The notes beneath the pieces are model-generated. The model saw nothing but the letters and a program-made list of their open reading frames with translations. It ran no database searches and was not told the DNA's origin. 64,000 nt of DNA, from assembly GCF_005048265.1 (NCBI RefSeq), contig NZ_SUNH01000006.1:150132-214131 (forward strand), given 5' to 3'. The position numbers and the translations under genes were made by a program. The DNA is from Paracoccus hibiscisoli. Lineage in GTDB: Bacteria; Pseudomonadota; Alphaproteobacteria; Rhodobacterales; Rhodobacteraceae. Shown piece after piece: positions 9,630-19,184 of this stretch (the stretch's first letter is position 1; every line of letters begins with the position of its first letter).

Positions 9630-11090
9630 ATGCGGTTCTGGACCACGATCGCCCTGATCCTTGTTCTGTCCGCGGTCGGGCTGACCTACGAGATCGCCGC
9701 CGGTCGGGTGCTGGCGCCGTTCTTCGGCACGTCGCTGGTGACCTGGACGACCGTGATCGCGACCATTCTGGCGGGGTTCTCGCTTGGCAGCGCGCTTGGC
9801 GGGCTGGTGGCTGAACGGGACGCGGCGGTCGCCGCCCGCACCGTGCGCCTGGCGCTGATCGCCACGGCGGTGCTGATGGCGCTGTCGCCCGCCGTCCTCA
9901 GCCTGATCTATGCCTTGGGCGCCCGAGAGACCGGCGGCATGCTGCTGGCCGTCATCCTGGCCTTTTTGCCCGCCTCGGTCCTGGTCAGCTTTCCCTCGCC
10001 CTTCCTGGCCCGGCTGGCGGTCGAGGCGCGACCGGGACGAGAGGGCTCGTCCCTGGGGATGGTGCTGGCGGCGGGCTCTCTGGGCGCGATCCTGGGGGCG
10101 GTGCTGGCGGGGTTCATTGCCCTGCCGCTGATCGGCTCGGTCGCGACTTTTGCCGGATGCGCGGCGGCGGTGCTGCTCTGCGTGCCGCTGATCCGGGGCG
10201 GCGCCTCCGCTCCGGGCGGGGTAGCACGGCGGCCCGGAACGGTCGTCGCGGTGGTGCTGGGGGGGCTGGTGGTCGCCGCAATCGCCGCCAGCGGTCCGAT
10301 GTGCCGATACGAATCCGGGATGTCCTGCATCGACGTCCGGCGCCATGGTGATGCGGTCTATCTGTATTCCGACCGCACCCAGCAGGCCGCCGAACGGGTG
10401 GCCCCCGGCACCGACGCGGAGGGTCCGAGCGACCGGCTGGTCATGCCCTATACCCGGTGGCTGTGGGCGCGGATGGATGCCGATCTGGGGCCCGCGCCTT
10501 CGGTCCTGTTCATCGGTGGCGGCGGTTACAGCCTGCCCACGGCGCTGCTATCGTCGCGCCCCGCAGCCCGGGCCGTCGCGGTCGAGATCGACCCGCTGAT
10601 CACCCGCGTCGTGCGCCAGCATATGCCCTGGGCCGCCGCGATGATCGCGGAACAGCCCGCCCCCGAACGGGCGGCACCGCGGTTGCAGGTCGTGCATGCC
10701 GACGGGCGGGTGTACCTGAACCAGACCGACCAGCGTTTTGACGGGGCGGTGATGGATGCCTTTTCCTCGGGCTCGGTACCCGCACACCTGGCCACGCGCG
10801 AAACCTATCAGCGACTGCGGGCCATCGTGGACGGCCCGGTCTATGTGAACCTGATCGACGCGCCGGATGGCCCACTGGCACGCGGCATCCACGCGATTCT
10901 GGCGGAGCTGTGGCCGCATGTCGAGGCCGCACAAAGCCCGGTCAGCGGACGCGGGCGGGCCAATATCGTGCTGGCCGCGTCGCCGACGCCCCTGCCGGCG
11001 CTGGACGGGCTGCCCCCCGGGTATCAGCGCGTCCGGATTGCGCCGGGCCGCGCCCTGACCGATGACCGGGGCTGGGTCGGGCACCGCTGA
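9630..11090 (+). CDS. Membrane protein with a spermidine-synthase-like domain
   Basis: A 486-residue fusion. The N-terminal 220 residues hold about seven hydrophobic helices (first LILVLSAVGLTYEIAAGRVL); the C-terminal half is a spermidine-synthase-type Rossmann domain with VLFIGGGGYSLP, the acidic VEIDPLI, HADGRVYL and VMDAFSSGSVPAHL. Start chosen at the ATG preceded by AAGGAAG at 9619-9625; the frame is open further upstream only because it crosses the SRP RNA. Such fused membrane proteins are widespread and their substrate is not known; true spermidine synthesis is unlikely without a partner decarboxylase nearby. Could act as an aminopropyl- or methyltransferase at the membrane. Confidence 0.85.
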   Translation: MRFWTTIALILVLSAVGLTYEIAAGRVLAPFFGTSLVTWTTVIATILAGFSLGSALGGLVAERDAAVAARTVRLALIATAVLMALSPAVLSLIYALGARETGGMLLAVILAFLPASVLVSFPSPFLARLAVEARPGREGSSLGMVLAAGSLGAILGAVLAGFIALPLIGSVATFAGCAAAVLLCVPLIRGGASAPGGVARRPGTVVAVVLGGLVVAAIAASGPMCRYESGMSCIDVRRHGDAVYLYSDRTQQAAERVAPGTDAEGPSDRLVMPYTRWLWARMDADLGPAPSVLFIGGGGYSLPTALLSSRPAARAVAVEIDPLITRVVRQHMPWAAAMIAEQPAPERAAPRLQVVHADGRVYLNQTDQRFDGAVMDAFSSGSVPAHLATRETYQRLRAIVDGPVYVNLIDAPDGPLARGIHAILAELWPHVEAAQSPVSGRGRANIVLAASPTPLPALDGLPPGYQRVRIAPGRALTDDRGWVGHR

Positions 11091-11107
11091 CGCCCCTTCG
11101 CGGGGCG
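11091..11107. terminator. GC hairpin with UUCG tetraloop
   Basis: CGCCCC-TTCG-CGGGGCG directly after the stop of the membrane methyltransferase gene. Very stable tetraloop hairpin; no T run follows, so its role as terminator or mRNA stabiliser is uncertain. Confidence 0.5.
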
Positions 11108-11185
11108 CAGGGCAGCCATGTGGTGCCTTGCCAGTTGCCGCCCGCGCGCCCATGTTAGCGTCTGACAGACCTGAAAGGACCGCCC

Positions 11186-11842
11186 ATGACCCGCCGTTTC
11201 GATGCCGTGATCTTTGACCTGGATGGCACCCTGCTGGCCACCGAACAGATGACCATCGAGACCGGAGAGGCGGCGCTGGCCCGGATGGGACGCCCCGCGC
11301 CCGAGGGGCTGCTGGCCTCGCTGGTGGGCATCGACGAGCCGACCTCGCGCGGGATGCTGCGCGAACAGCTGGGCGCCGATTTCGACTTTGCGCACCTGGA
11401 CCGCCTCTGGGCCGAGGCCCTGATCGAGCGGCGCGACCGCGACGGCATTCCCCTGCGCCCCCATGTCGGCACGCTGCTGGACGCGCTGCGGGCGGCGGGC
11501 CTGCCCTTTGCCATCGCCACCTCCAGCACCGCCGATCAGGCGCGCGAGAAACTGGCCGCCGCCGGGCTGACCGACAGCTTTGACATCGTGATCACGCGCA
11601 GCGACGTGCCCAGTCCCAAGCCCGCGCCCGACGTCTATCTGCTGGCCGCGGACCGTCTGGGGATCGACCCGGCCCGCTGCCTGGCCTTCGAGGACAGCGA
11701 CGTGGGCGCCTTGGCCGCGCGGGCGGCTGGCATGACCGTGGTGCAGGTGCCCGACATGGTGCCGCTGTCGGGCGATTACGCCGACTATCTGGCGACCGAC
11801 CTGATCGCGGGCGCGCGCGGCATCGGGCTGTTGGCCGCCTGA
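11186..11842 (+). CDS. HAD-superfamily phosphatase, beta-phosphoglucomutase-like
   Basis: Cytoplasmic phosphohydrolase of 218 aa. HAD motif I is FDLDGTLLATE (nucleophile Asp in DLDGT), motif II ATSS, motif III the lysine in SPKPAPDVYLLAA, motif IV FEDSDVGALAARAAGM. The helical cap between motifs I and II puts it in the subfamily of sugar-phosphate phosphatases and beta-phosphoglucomutases. Start supported by a GGA-containing site (GAAAGGACCGCCC). Located 55 bases before dnaX on the same strand. Substrate cannot be assigned. Confidence 0.88.
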   Translation: MTRRFDAVIFDLDGTLLATEQMTIETGEAALARMGRPAPEGLLASLVGIDEPTSRGMLREQLGADFDFAHLDRLWAEALIERRDRDGIPLRPHVGTLLDALRAAGLPFAIATSSTADQAREKLAAAGLTDSFDIVITRSDVPSPKPAPDVYLLAADRLGIDPARCLAFEDSDVGALAARAAGMTVVQVPDMVPLSGDYADYLATDLIAGARGIGLLAA

Positions 11843-11897
11843 TCCGGTTGTGGCCCCTGCGGCGCCCCGCTAAGGTGGCGCGACACCCGAGGGATCG

Positions 11898-13697
11898 ATG
11901 ACCGACACCAAGCCCGCCTACCAGGTTCTGGCCCGGAAATACCGGCCCGAGACGTTCGCCGACCTGGTCGGACAGGACGCGATGGTCCGCACGCTGAAGA
12001 ACGCATTCGCCGCCGACCGCATCGCGCAGGCCTTTGTCATGACCGGCATCCGCGGCACCGGCAAGACGACGACCGCGCGCATCATCGCCAAGGGCATGAA
12101 CTGCATCGGCCCCGACGGCCAGGGCGGCCCCACGACCGAACCCTGCGGCGTGTGCGAGCATTGCGTGGCCATCGCCGAGGGGCGCCATGTCGACGTGATG
12201 GAGATGGACGCGGCATCGCGCACCGGCGTGGGCGACATCCGCGAGATCATCGAATCGGTCCATTACCGCGCGGCCTCGGCGCGCTACAAGATCTATATCA
12301 TCGACGAGGTCCACATGCTGTCGACCAGCGCGTTCAACGCGCTGCTGAAGACGCTGGAGGAGCCGCCCCCGCACGTCAAATTCATCTTTGCCACGACCGA
12401 GATCCGCAAGGTTCCGGTCACCGTCCTGTCGCGCTGTCAGCGGTTCGACCTGCGCCGGATCGAGCCCGAGGTGATGATCGCGCTGCTGCAACGCATCGCC
12501 ACCGCCGAGGGCGCGACCATCACCGAGGATGCGCTGGCGCTGATCACCCGCGCCGCCGAGGGGTCGGCCCGCGATGCGACCAGCCTGCTGGACCAGGCCA
12601 TCAGCCACAGCGCGGGCAGCCAGGGCGCGGGGGAGACCACCGCCGATCAGGTGCGTGCCATGCTGGGCCTGGCCGATCGGGGCCGCGTGATCGACCTGTT
12701 CGAGATGGTGATGCGCGGCGATGCCGCATCGGCCCTGACCGAGCTGCAGTCGCAATATGCCGATGGCGCCGATCCGGTCGCCGTGCTGCGCGACATGGCC
12801 GAGATCACGCATTGGATTTCGGTGGTCAAGATCACGCCGGGGGCGCTGGACGATCCGACCATCTCTCCGGACGAGCGGGCGCGCGGCAAGGATCTGGCCG
12901 ACCGCCTGCCGATGCGGGTCATGTCGCGAATGTGGCAGCTGCTGCTGAAGGCGCTGGAGGAGGTGTCTGCGGCGCCCAACGCGATGATGGCCGCCGAGAT
13001 GGCCGTGATCCGCCTGACCCATGTGGCCGACCTGCCCGACCCCGAGGCGCTGATCCGCCGCGTCCAGCAGGCGCAGACGGCGGGGGAGTTCGCGCGCGGA
13101 CCTTCGGTGGCGGGCGCGCCCGCGGCCCAAGCCCCGCAGGCGATGCGCCGCGCCCGCCCGGCACCGGCGGTCCAGGCGCAGGGTGCCGCGGCCCATGCGC
13201 TGGCCGTGGCGCCCGAGCTGGTCGAAAGCTATCCCGATTTCGCCTCGGTCGTGGATTTGATCACCCGGATGCGCGACATGACGCTGTTGGTGCTTGTGGA
13301 ACGCCACGTGGCGCTGGTGCGCTACAGCCCCGGCCGGATCGAGTATCAGCCCCGCAACAACCCGCCCGCCGATCTGGCGCAGCGGCTGGCCGAACGCCTG
13401 CGCGGCTGGACCGCCGGGCAGCGGTGGGCCGTGACCATCACCAACGAGGACGGCGCCCCCACCATCGCGGAGACCCGCGACGCCGAGGCCCGTGCCGCCC
13501 ACGAGCGCGCCCTGACCCTGCCCATCGTGCAGCAGGTCATGGCGGCGTTTCCGGGCGCCACGCTGACCCGCGTGACCCGCGCCGCGCCTGAACCCGACAC
13601 GGCCGACCTGGCCGACGGCGCGGCCAACCCCCATGACGGCAGCCAAGGCCCTGTGGCCGAGGTCGAGGAATGGGACCCCTTCGAAGATGAGGACTGA
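11898..13697 (+). CDS. dnaX: DNA polymerase III subunit gamma/tau
   Basis: Clamp-loader ATPase of the replisome, 599 aa. It starts [19 protein letters not shown], has Walker [14 protein letters not shown], a zinc module with cysteines in NCIGPDGQ and PCGVCEHC, Walker [10 protein letters not shown] and sensor 1 region [20 protein letters not shown]. An Ala/Pro-rich linker (residues about 390-435) leads to the tau C-terminal region. No slippery A6G-like heptamer was noticed, so production of a short gamma by frameshifting is not evident. First gene of dnaX-ybaB-recR: three bases separate its stop from the ybaB start. Confidence 0.97.
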   Translation: MTDTKPAYQVLARKYRPETFADLVGQDAMVRTLKNAFAADRIAQAFVMTGIRGTGKTTTARIIAKGMNCIGPDGQGGPTTEPCGVCEHCVAIAEGRHVDVMEMDAASRTGVGDIREIIESVHYRAASARYKIYIIDEVHMLSTSAFNALLKTLEEPPPHVKFIFATTEIRKVPVTVLSRCQRFDLRRIEPEVMIALLQRIATAEGATITEDALALITRAAEGSARDATSLLDQAISHSAGSQGAGETTADQVRAMLGLADRGRVIDLFEMVMRGDAASALTELQSQYADGADPVAVLRDMAEITHWISVVKITPGALDDPTISPDERARGKDLADRLPMRVMSRMWQLLLKALEEVSAAPNAMMAAEMAVIRLTHVADLPDPEALIRRVQQAQTAGEFARGPSVAGAPAAQAPQAMRRARPAPAVQAQGAAAHALAVAPELVESYPDFASVVDLITRMRDMTLLVLVERHVALVRYSPGRIEYQPRNNPPADLAQRLAERLRGWTAGQRWAVTITNEDGAPTIAETRDAEARAAHERALTLPIVQQVMAAFPGATLTRVTRAAPEPDTADLADGAANPHDGSQGPVAEVEEWDPFEDED

Positions 13698-13700
13698 GCG

Positions 13701-14045
13701 ATGATCAAGGGATTGGGCGGCTTTGGCGACATGGCCAAGATGATGAAGGCCGCCAAGGACATGCAGGACAAGATGGGCCAGATCCAGGAGGACATGGCCC
13801 GCATCACCGTGACCGGCCAGTCCGGCGCGGGTCTGGTCAAGGCGACCTGCACCGCCAAGGGAGAGCTGACCGCGCTGGATATCGACCCGTCGATCTTCGT
13901 GCCGTCGGAAAAGGAGGTGGTCGAGGACCTGATCCTGGCCGCCATCAAGGACGCCCAACGCGCCGCCGAGGAAAAGATGCAGTCCGAGATGGCCCGCCTG
14001 ACCGAGGGCCTAGGCCTGCCCCCCGGCATGAAACTGCCCTTCTGA
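13701..14045 (+). CDS. ybaB: YbaB/EbfC family nucleoid-associated protein
   Basis: Small DNA-binding protein, 114 aa, located between dnaX and recR as in most bacteria. It is rich in Met/Lys at the start ([19 protein letters not shown]), followed by the conserved [21 protein letters not shown] and a C terminus ending [12 protein letters not shown]. Acts as a homodimer on the nucleoid; its link to RecR-dependent repair is proposed in the literature but not proven. Start preceded by a GAGCG context three bases after dnaX, indicating coupling. Confidence 0.95.
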   Translation: MIKGLGGFGDMAKMMKAAKDMQDKMGQIQEDMARITVTGQSGAGLVKATCTAKGELTALDIDPSIFVPSEKEVVEDLILAAIKDAQRAAEEKMQSEMARLTEGLGLPPGMKLPF

Positions 14046-14050
14046 TCGGC

Positions 14051-14650
14051 ATGGACCAGGGCAGCGACGACATCCACGCGCTGATCGCGCTGATGGCGCG
14101 GCTGCCGGGCCTGGGCCCACGATCGGCCCGCCGCATCGTGCTGCAACTGGTGCGCAAGCGCAGCCAGCAGATGGTCCAGCTGTCGCAACTGCTGGACAGG
14201 GTGGCGCAGAACTCGCGCGAATGCGTGGTCTGCGGCAATATCACCGACCGCGACGAATGCGCGATCTGCACCGATCCGGCGCGCGCGACCGGAGAGATCT
14301 GTGTGGTCCAGGACGTGGCCGACCTCTGGGCGCTGGAACGGGGCCGGGCGTTTCGCGGCCGCTATCACGTGCTGGGCGGCACGCTGTCCGCGCTGGACGA
14401 TGTGGGCCCGGACGATCTGGGCATCCCGACCCTTCTAACCCGCATCCATGACGAACGAATTACCGAGGTGATCCTGGCCCTGAACGCCACCGTCGACGGC
14501 CAGACCACCGCCCACTACATCGCCGATGCGCTGGAGGGGTCCTCGGTCGCCGTCACCGGCCTGGCCCAGGGCGTGCCCATCGGCGGAGAGCTGGATTACC
14601 TCGACGACGGCACCATCACCGCCGCCTTGCGCGCGCGCCGGAGGCTCTAG
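14051..14650 (+). CDS. recR: Recombination protein RecR
   Basis: Component of RecFOR gap repair, loading RecA on single-stranded DNA; 199 aa, standard length. Features in order: helix-hairpin-helix [17 protein letters not shown]4 zinc finger [16 protein letters not shown], and the Toprim domain [16 protein letters not shown] with the Walker-like [13 protein letters not shown]. Five bases after ybaB, so it belongs to the dnaX operon. Followed by a hairpin. Confidence 0.97.
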   Translation: MDQGSDDIHALIALMARLPGLGPRSARRIVLQLVRKRSQQMVQLSQLLDRVAQNSRECVVCGNITDRDECAICTDPARATGEICVVQDVADLWALERGRAFRGRYHVLGGTLSALDDVGPDDLGIPTLLTRIHDERITEVILALNATVDGQTTAHYIADALEGSSVAVTGLAQGVPIGGELDYLDDGTITAALRARRRL

Positions 14651-14657
14651 GACCAAA

Positions 14658-14683
14658 AAGGCCGCGTCGGGTGACGCGGCCTT
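14658..14683 (+). terminator. Hairpin after recR
   Basis: Eleven-base stem AAGGCCGCGTC / GACGCGGCCTT with loop GGGT, eight bases after the recR stop. It begins with an A run and ends in TT, so it may serve both the dnaX operon (plus) and the Hsp20 gene (minus). Confidence 0.7.
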
Positions 14684-14711
14684 CCCATCGGAACGCGGGC
14701 GGACGGGGGGT

Positions 14712-14731
14712 CCGGGGGGCTGGCCCCCCGG
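14712..14731. repeat. Perfect G/C inverted repeat, Rhodobacterales-style hairpin
   Basis: CCGGGGGG-CTGG-CCCCCCGG, an eight-base perfect stem. G6/C6 hairpins of this style recur between genes in Paracoccus and Rhodobacter; here it sits 17 bases beyond the Hsp20 stop and may help terminate that gene. Confidence 0.6.
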
Positions 14732-14747
14732 CCGTCGCGGGACGCAA

Positions 14748-15200
14748 TCAGGCGTCCAGCTTGCCGACACGCGCCGGCGTCTTGGCGATCTCGATCCGGC
14801 GCGGCTTCAGCGCCTCGGGGATCTCGCGCACCAGGTCGATATGCAGCATCCCGTCGACATGGCTGGCGCCCTCGACGCGGACGTGGTCGGCCAGCGTGAA
14901 CTTGCGCTCGAACGCGCGGGTCGCGATGCCGCGATGCAGGAAGGTCCGGCCCTCATCCTCGTCCGCCTTGAGCGCCGAGACGATCACGGCGCCGTCGCGG
15001 ACCTCGACATTCAGGTCGTCGGCGGCAAACCCGGCCACAGCGATCGAGATGCGATAGGCATCCTCGCCGGTCTTCTCGATGTTATACGGGGGATAGGTGG
15101 TGCTGGCCACATCGGCAGTCATGGCGCGGTCCATGACGTCAGCCAGACGGTCGAAACCGACAGAGGCCCGGTACAGCGGGGTCAGATCAAAGTTGCGCAT
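14748..15200 (-). CDS. Small heat-shock protein, Hsp20/alpha-crystallin family
   Basis: ATP-independent holdase chaperone of 150 aa resembling IbpA. The N terminus (MRNFDLTPLYRASVGFDRL) is the alphaproteobacterial form; the alpha-crystallin domain spans roughly residues 40-130 with YRISIAVAGFAADDLNVEV and the conserved RAFERKFTLADHV and GMLHIDLVREIP. A short C-terminal tail contains PRRIEIA, which holds an I-x-I-type anchoring motif. Transcribed away from glcF's 3' end; a heat-shock promoter was not identified by eye. Confidence 0.93.
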   Translation of the reverse strand: MRNFDLTPLYRASVGFDRLADVMDRAMTADVASTTYPPYNIEKTGEDAYRISIAVAGFAADDLNVEVRDGAVIVSALKADEDEGRTFLHRGIATRAFERKFTLADHVRVEGASHVDGMLHIDLVREIPEALKPRRIEIAKTPARVGKLDA

Positions 15201-15313
15201 GTGTCACATCCTGTTCAAAGCGATGCCAGGGTCGCCCCCCGAAACCGGGCGGGCAGGAAACCGACGCCATCATGGCCGCCGGTTTCCTGAATCTAGATTG
15301 CCCGAACCGCGTT

Positions 15314-16609
15314 TCAAGGCCCCAAGGCCGCCGGTTTCGGCCCACCCGTGGCCCAGTCCAGCAGCTCGACCGTATGCACCACCGGCACCTGCGTGCCGCC
15401 ACCGATCTGCATCATGCAGCCGATATTGCCCGCCGCGATGACCTCGGGCGACACCGCCTCCAGCGTCTCGACCTTGCGCGCCTTCAGCTCCGACGACAGC
15501 TCGGGTTGCAGCAGGTTGTAGGTGCCCGCCGATCCGCAGCACAGATGCGGGTTCGCAGGCTCCAGCACGGTGAAACCCAGGTCCGACAGCAGGTCCTTCG
15601 GCGCCGACTTGATCTGCTGGCCGTGCTGCAGCGAACAGGCCGAATGATACGCCACGCGCATCCCGCGGCCCCCCTCGCCCACCCGGTCGGGCAGGCCCAG
15701 CCCAATCAGAAACTCGGTCACGTCGCGGGCAAGAGCCGCAACGCGGCGGGCCTCGGCCTCCATCGGGTCGCCCTTGAACAGGTGGCCGTAATCCTTGATC
15801 GTCGTCCCGCAGCCCGAGGTGTTGATGATCACCGCGTCCAGCGGCCCGTCCTTTTCCGCGGCCAACAGGCGACGGATGCTGTCGCGGGCGCGGGCCTTGC
15901 CGTCGGCCTCCTGCCCCATATGCAGGGTCAGCGCGCCGCAGCAGCCAAAGTCCTGCGGGATCACCACCTCGACCCCCGCCCGCTGCAGCAGGCGGATGGT
16001 GGCGTCGTTGATGTCGGTGTTCAGCGCCCGCTGCGCGCAACCGATCATCAGCGCGACCCGCGCGCGGCGGGTGCCCTGGGCCGGAAAGGTCTGGCCGTCA
16101 TCGTTGCGGCTGACCGGGGGCATGGATTTCGGCGCCATGTCCAGCATCGCGCGCAGGCGGCGGTCCGGCATCAGCCGCGCCAAAGGCCGGGCGATCCGCG
16201 CGCCCCTCAGGGCCAGCCGGAACCGCCCCGGATGCGGCAGCACGAACTTCAGCACCCATCGCAGGAAGCGGTCCATGAAGGGACGGCGATAGGTCTCCTC
16301 GATATGCTCGCGGGCATGTTCCAGCAGGTGGCCGTAATGGACGCCCGACGGGCAGGTCGTCATGCAGGACAGGCAGCCCAGGCAGCGGTCGATATGCTTG
16401 ACGGTTTTCTCATCCGCCGGGCGGCCGGATTCCAGCATCTCCTTGATCAGGTAGATGCGGCCGCGGGGGCTGTCCAACTCGTCCCCCAGCACCTGATAGG
16501 TCGGGCAGGTTGCGGTGCAGAACCCGCAATGCACGCAGGTCCGCAGGATCTTGTTGGACCGCGCGGTCAGCGGGTCGGACAGCTGTTCGGGCGAGAAATG
16601 GGTCTGCAT
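15314..16609 (-). CDS. glcF: Glycolate oxidase iron-sulfur subunit
   Basis: Electron-transfer subunit of glycolate oxidase, 431 aa. Two 4Fe-4S clusters are marked by CVHCGFCTATCP and CLGCLSCMTTCP, and two cysteine-rich CCG domains by FGCCGALTLH and HLCCGSAGTYN. Passes electrons from the GlcD flavin to the quinone pool at the inner face of the membrane. Its start shares one base with the stop of glcE (TGATG). Complete and typical in length. Confidence 0.95.
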   Translation of the reverse strand: MQTHFSPEQLSDPLTARSNKILRTCVHCGFCTATCPTYQVLGDELDSPRGRIYLIKEMLESGRPADEKTVKHIDRCLGCLSCMTTCPSGVHYGHLLEHAREHIEETYRRPFMDRFLRWVLKFVLPHPGRFRLALRGARIARPLARLMPDRRLRAMLDMAPKSMPPVSRNDDGQTFPAQGTRRARVALMIGCAQRALNTDINDATIRLLQRAGVEVVIPQDFGCCGALTLHMGQEADGKARARDSIRRLLAAEKDGPLDAVIINTSGCGTTIKDYGHLFKGDPMEAEARRVAALARDVTEFLIGLGLPDRVGEGGRGMRVAYHSACSLQHGQQIKSAPKDLLSDLGFTVLEPANPHLCCGSAGTYNLLQPELSSELKARKVETLEAVSPEVIAAGNIGCMMQIGGGTQVPVVHTVELLDWATGGPKPAALGP

Positions 16610-17646
16610 CAGGCGGGGTTTCCAAACAGGCCGCGCGGGTCAAAGCGCGCCCGCAGGTCACGCTCCAGCCGTGCGGTCAGGGCGTGGGGGGCGGGCAGAA
16701 TCGCGGGTGCGCCCAAGATGCGGCGGGCATGGCCCGAAAAGGTCGGCAGATCGGGCATCTGCCCGCGCGGCAGGCGGACATGGATCAACGCGCCGCCCCA
16801 GTCCAGCGATTGCGGTTCGGGCAGATGGGTCAGCAAGGCGGGCGCCTCGCTTGGCCGGCAGGTGATGCGCCAGGTATCGAGGTCGGGATCGTGGATATTT
16901 GAGTGAAGAAGAAGCCAAGTCTGCGGATCGCCGTCGCGCACCGCGCCAAAGGCCGACAGGCGCGCGGTCAGCGCGGCGGCGCGGGCCTTGACCGAGGCCG
17001 CCAGCCCCTCCAGCCGGATCAGCGCGCCGTGGCCGGGCAGCCAGGCCGCGCCAGAGACGTCGAAGGGCCCGCCAAGCGCCGCGGACAGCGCCGGGATCGC
17101 CGCCGCCGGGTCCAGGTCCGGCAGGGCCAGCGTCGCGGTCACGGGCGGCAGGGGGGCGGTGCGAAAGCTGATCTCGGTCAGCGCGCCCAGGGTGCCGCGG
17201 CTGCCCGCCAGCAGCTTGACCAGGTCATAGCCGGTGACGTTCTTCATCACCCGCCCGCCATTGCGCACGACCTGCCCCTGCCCGTCCACAAATCGCACGC
17301 CCAGCATCGCGTCGCGCGCCGCCCCCGCCTGCACCCGGCGCGGGCCGCTGGCATTGGTCGCGGCCACGCCGCCGATGGTAGAGCCGGGCGCGCCGGTGGG
17401 TTCGAACCCCAGCATCTGGCCCTCGGCGGCGAGGGTCTGGCGGACCTCCTCCAGCGGGGTGCCTGCGCGGACGACCAGGGTCAGCGCCTCGGGTTCATAG
17501 AGCGTCACGCCGGTCAGGGCGGTCATGTCCAGCCGCGCGCCCTGCCCTTCCTCGGGCCAGAGGCGCGTGGCGCCGCCGGTCACGGTCAGCGGGCCGCTTG
17601 CGTCGCGGAGGATCTGCGCCAGCTGCGCCTCGGTCTCAGGCCGCAT
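16609..17646 (-). CDS. glcE: Glycolate oxidase FAD-binding subunit
   Basis: FAD-domain subunit of glycolate oxidase, 345 aa, shorter than GlcD. The PCMH-type FAD-binding block includes VTGGATRLWPEE, GSTIGGVAATNASGPRR and KNVTGYDLVKLLAGSRGTLG. Between residues about 245 and 256 the segment LLLHSNIHDP is encoded by DNA matching an intergenic repeat (see the repeat entry at 16884), which looks like an in-frame insertion into a variable loop; the flanks (DPQTW and TWRITCRPSEAP) look normal. The start overlaps the end of glcD by 11 bases. Confidence 0.93.
   Translation of the reverse strand: MRPETEAQLAQILRDASGPLTVTGGATRLWPEEGQGARLDMTALTGVTLYEPEALTLVVRAGTPLEEVRQTLAAEGQMLGFEPTGAPGSTIGGVAATNASGPRRVQAGAARDAMLGVRFVDGQGQVVRNGGRVMKNVTGYDLVKLLAGSRGTLGALTEISFRTAPLPPVTATLALPDLDPAAAIPALSAALGGPFDVSGAAWLPGHGALIRLEGLAASVKARAAALTARLSAFGAVRDGDPQTWLLLHSNIHDPDLDTWRITCRPSEAPALLTHLPEPQSLDWGGALIHVRLPRGQMPDLPTFSGHARRILGAPAILPAPHALTARLERDLRARFDPRGLFGNPA
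16884..16915 (-). repeat. Copy of a Rhodobacterales intergenic repeat lying inside glcE
   Basis: On the minus strand this reads TTCTTCTTCA-CTC-AAATATCC, identical at all 18 core positions to the intergenic copy at 37198-37218 (TTCTTCTTCA-GAA-AAATATCC). It lies within the glcE reading frame, where it encodes LLLHSNIHDP without a stop. Confidence 0.65.
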
Positions 17647-19096
17647 CGGCGGGCCGGTTCAGGCGACGCTCGCGGCGCGGGGCGCTGACATTCAGCGGGA
17701 ACACCTTGGCCGCGTTCAGCAGCCAATGCGGATCGAACGCGTCCTTGACCAGCATCTGCGCCTCGAGGTCGGCGGGGTCGAACTGTTCGCTCATCAGGTC
17801 GCGTTTCTCGATGCCGACGCCATGTTCGCCGGTCAGGCAGCCGCCGACCTTGACGCAAAGGCGCAGGATGTCGGCGCCAAGTGCCTCGGCCCGGTCCAGA
17901 TCGCCCGGCGTGTTGGCGTCATAGATGATCAGCGGGTGCATGTTGCCGTCGCCCGCATGGAACACGTTCGACACGGCCAGCCCGTATTGCCGCGACAGAT
18001 CGCCGATGCCCGAAAGCACCGTGGGCAGGGCCGTCACCGGGATCGTGCCGTCCAGGCAGATGTAGTCGCCCATGCTGCCCATCGCGCCGAAGGCCGATTT
18101 CCGGCCTTTCCAGATGCGGGCGGATTCGTCGTCCGAGCGGCTCTCGCGGAACTCGACCGGGTCGAAGGTCGTGGCGATGTCGCGGATCAGGGTCAGTTGT
18201 TCGTCGATCTCGGGCGGGGTGCCCTCGACCTCGACGATCAGCAGAGCCTCGCAATCGGGGTATCCGGCGCCGGAGAACGCCTCGGTCGCCTTGATGCAGG
18301 GGGCGTCCATGAACTCGATCGCGACGGGGATGATGCCCGCGCGGATGATGGCCGCGACGCAAGCGCCCGCCGTCTCGGCCGCGTCGAACCCGATCAGCGC
18401 GGGGCGCGCGCCCGCCGGCTTGGGCAGGATGCGCAGCGTCGCCTCGGTCACGATGCCCAGCTGACCCTCCGAGCCGCAGACGACGCCCAGCAGGTCCAGG
18501 CCGGGCCCCTCACCCATCGGGCCGCCCAGTTCCACGACCGATCCGTCCATCAGCACCACCGTGACGCCCAGAAGGTTGTTGGTGGTGACCCCGTATTTCA
18601 GGCAATGCGCGCCGCCCGAATTCATCGCGATATTGCCGCCGATGGCGCAGGCCAACTGGCTGGACGGGTCGGGCGCGTAAAAGAACCCCAGCCCGTCCAC
18701 CGCGCCCGAGACCGACAGGTTCGTGCGCCCCGCCTGAACGCGGATCAGCCGGTCCCCGGGCGCGATCTCCAGCACGTCGGTCATGCGCGACAGACCGATG
18801 ACGACCGCATCCGCCGTGGGCATGGACCCGCCCGCAAGGCTGGTGCCCGCACCGCGCGGCACGACCGGCACGCGCAGGTCGTGGCACAGGCGCAGCAGGC
18901 GCGACACCTCGTCGGTGGTGCGGGGCAGCACCACGGCCAGCGGCGCGCAGCGATAGGCCGACAGCGCATCGCATTCATAGGCCCGCGTTTCCGCCGGATC
19001 GTCGATCACAGCGCCGGGCAGCGCCTGGCGCAGCGCGTCGGTGATGGCCTGCCTGCGCGACATCACGCCTGCATCTGGTGGGGGCATCTGCATCAT
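17636..19096 (-). CDS. glcD: Glycolate oxidase subunit GlcD (FAD-linked oxidase)
   Basis: Catalytic flavoprotein subunit that oxidises glycolate (or D-lactate) to the 2-oxo acid, 486 aa. The FAD-binding PCMH domain contains VPRGAGTSLAGGS and GGNIAMNSGGAHCLKYGVT; the C-terminal FAD-oxidase domain has NVFHAGDGNMHPLI and the near-terminal CLTGEHGVGIEKRD with LNAAKVFPLN. First gene of glcDEF. A few residues before MSRRQAI may not be translated (several in-frame ATGs). The operon supports glyoxylate entry from glycolate; no adjacent GlcC regulator is present. Confidence 0.96.
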   Translation of the reverse strand: MMQMPPPDAGVMSRRQAITDALRQALPGAVIDDPAETRAYECDALSAYRCAPLAVVLPRTTDEVSRLLRLCHDLRVPVVPRGAGTSLAGGSMPTADAVVIGLSRMTDVLEIAPGDRLIRVQAGRTNLSVSGAVDGLGFFYAPDPSSQLACAIGGNIAMNSGGAHCLKYGVTTNNLLGVTVVLMDGSVVELGGPMGEGPGLDLLGVVCGSEGQLGIVTEATLRILPKPAGARPALIGFDAAETAGACVAAIIRAGIIPVAIEFMDAPCIKATEAFSGAGYPDCEALLIVEVEGTPPEIDEQLTLIRDIATTFDPVEFRESRSDDESARIWKGRKSAFGAMGSMGDYICLDGTIPVTALPTVLSGIGDLSRQYGLAVSNVFHAGDGNMHPLIIYDANTPGDLDRAEALGADILRLCVKVGGCLTGEHGVGIEKRDLMSEQFDPADLEAQMLVKDAFDPHWLLNAAKVFPLNVSAPRRERRLNRPADAA

Positions 19097-19184
19097 GGCC
19101 GGTTCTCCTCCCTGCCTTGAGCATCGACGATAGGCCGGGCGGCAGGGGCTTTCAAGCGGCGCGATCCGGGCCTAGTGTCGTGCC

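Noticed and set aside
11898..13697. Programmed frameshift in dnaX giving a short gamma subunit
   Set aside because: No A6G-type slippery heptamer or following stem noticed.
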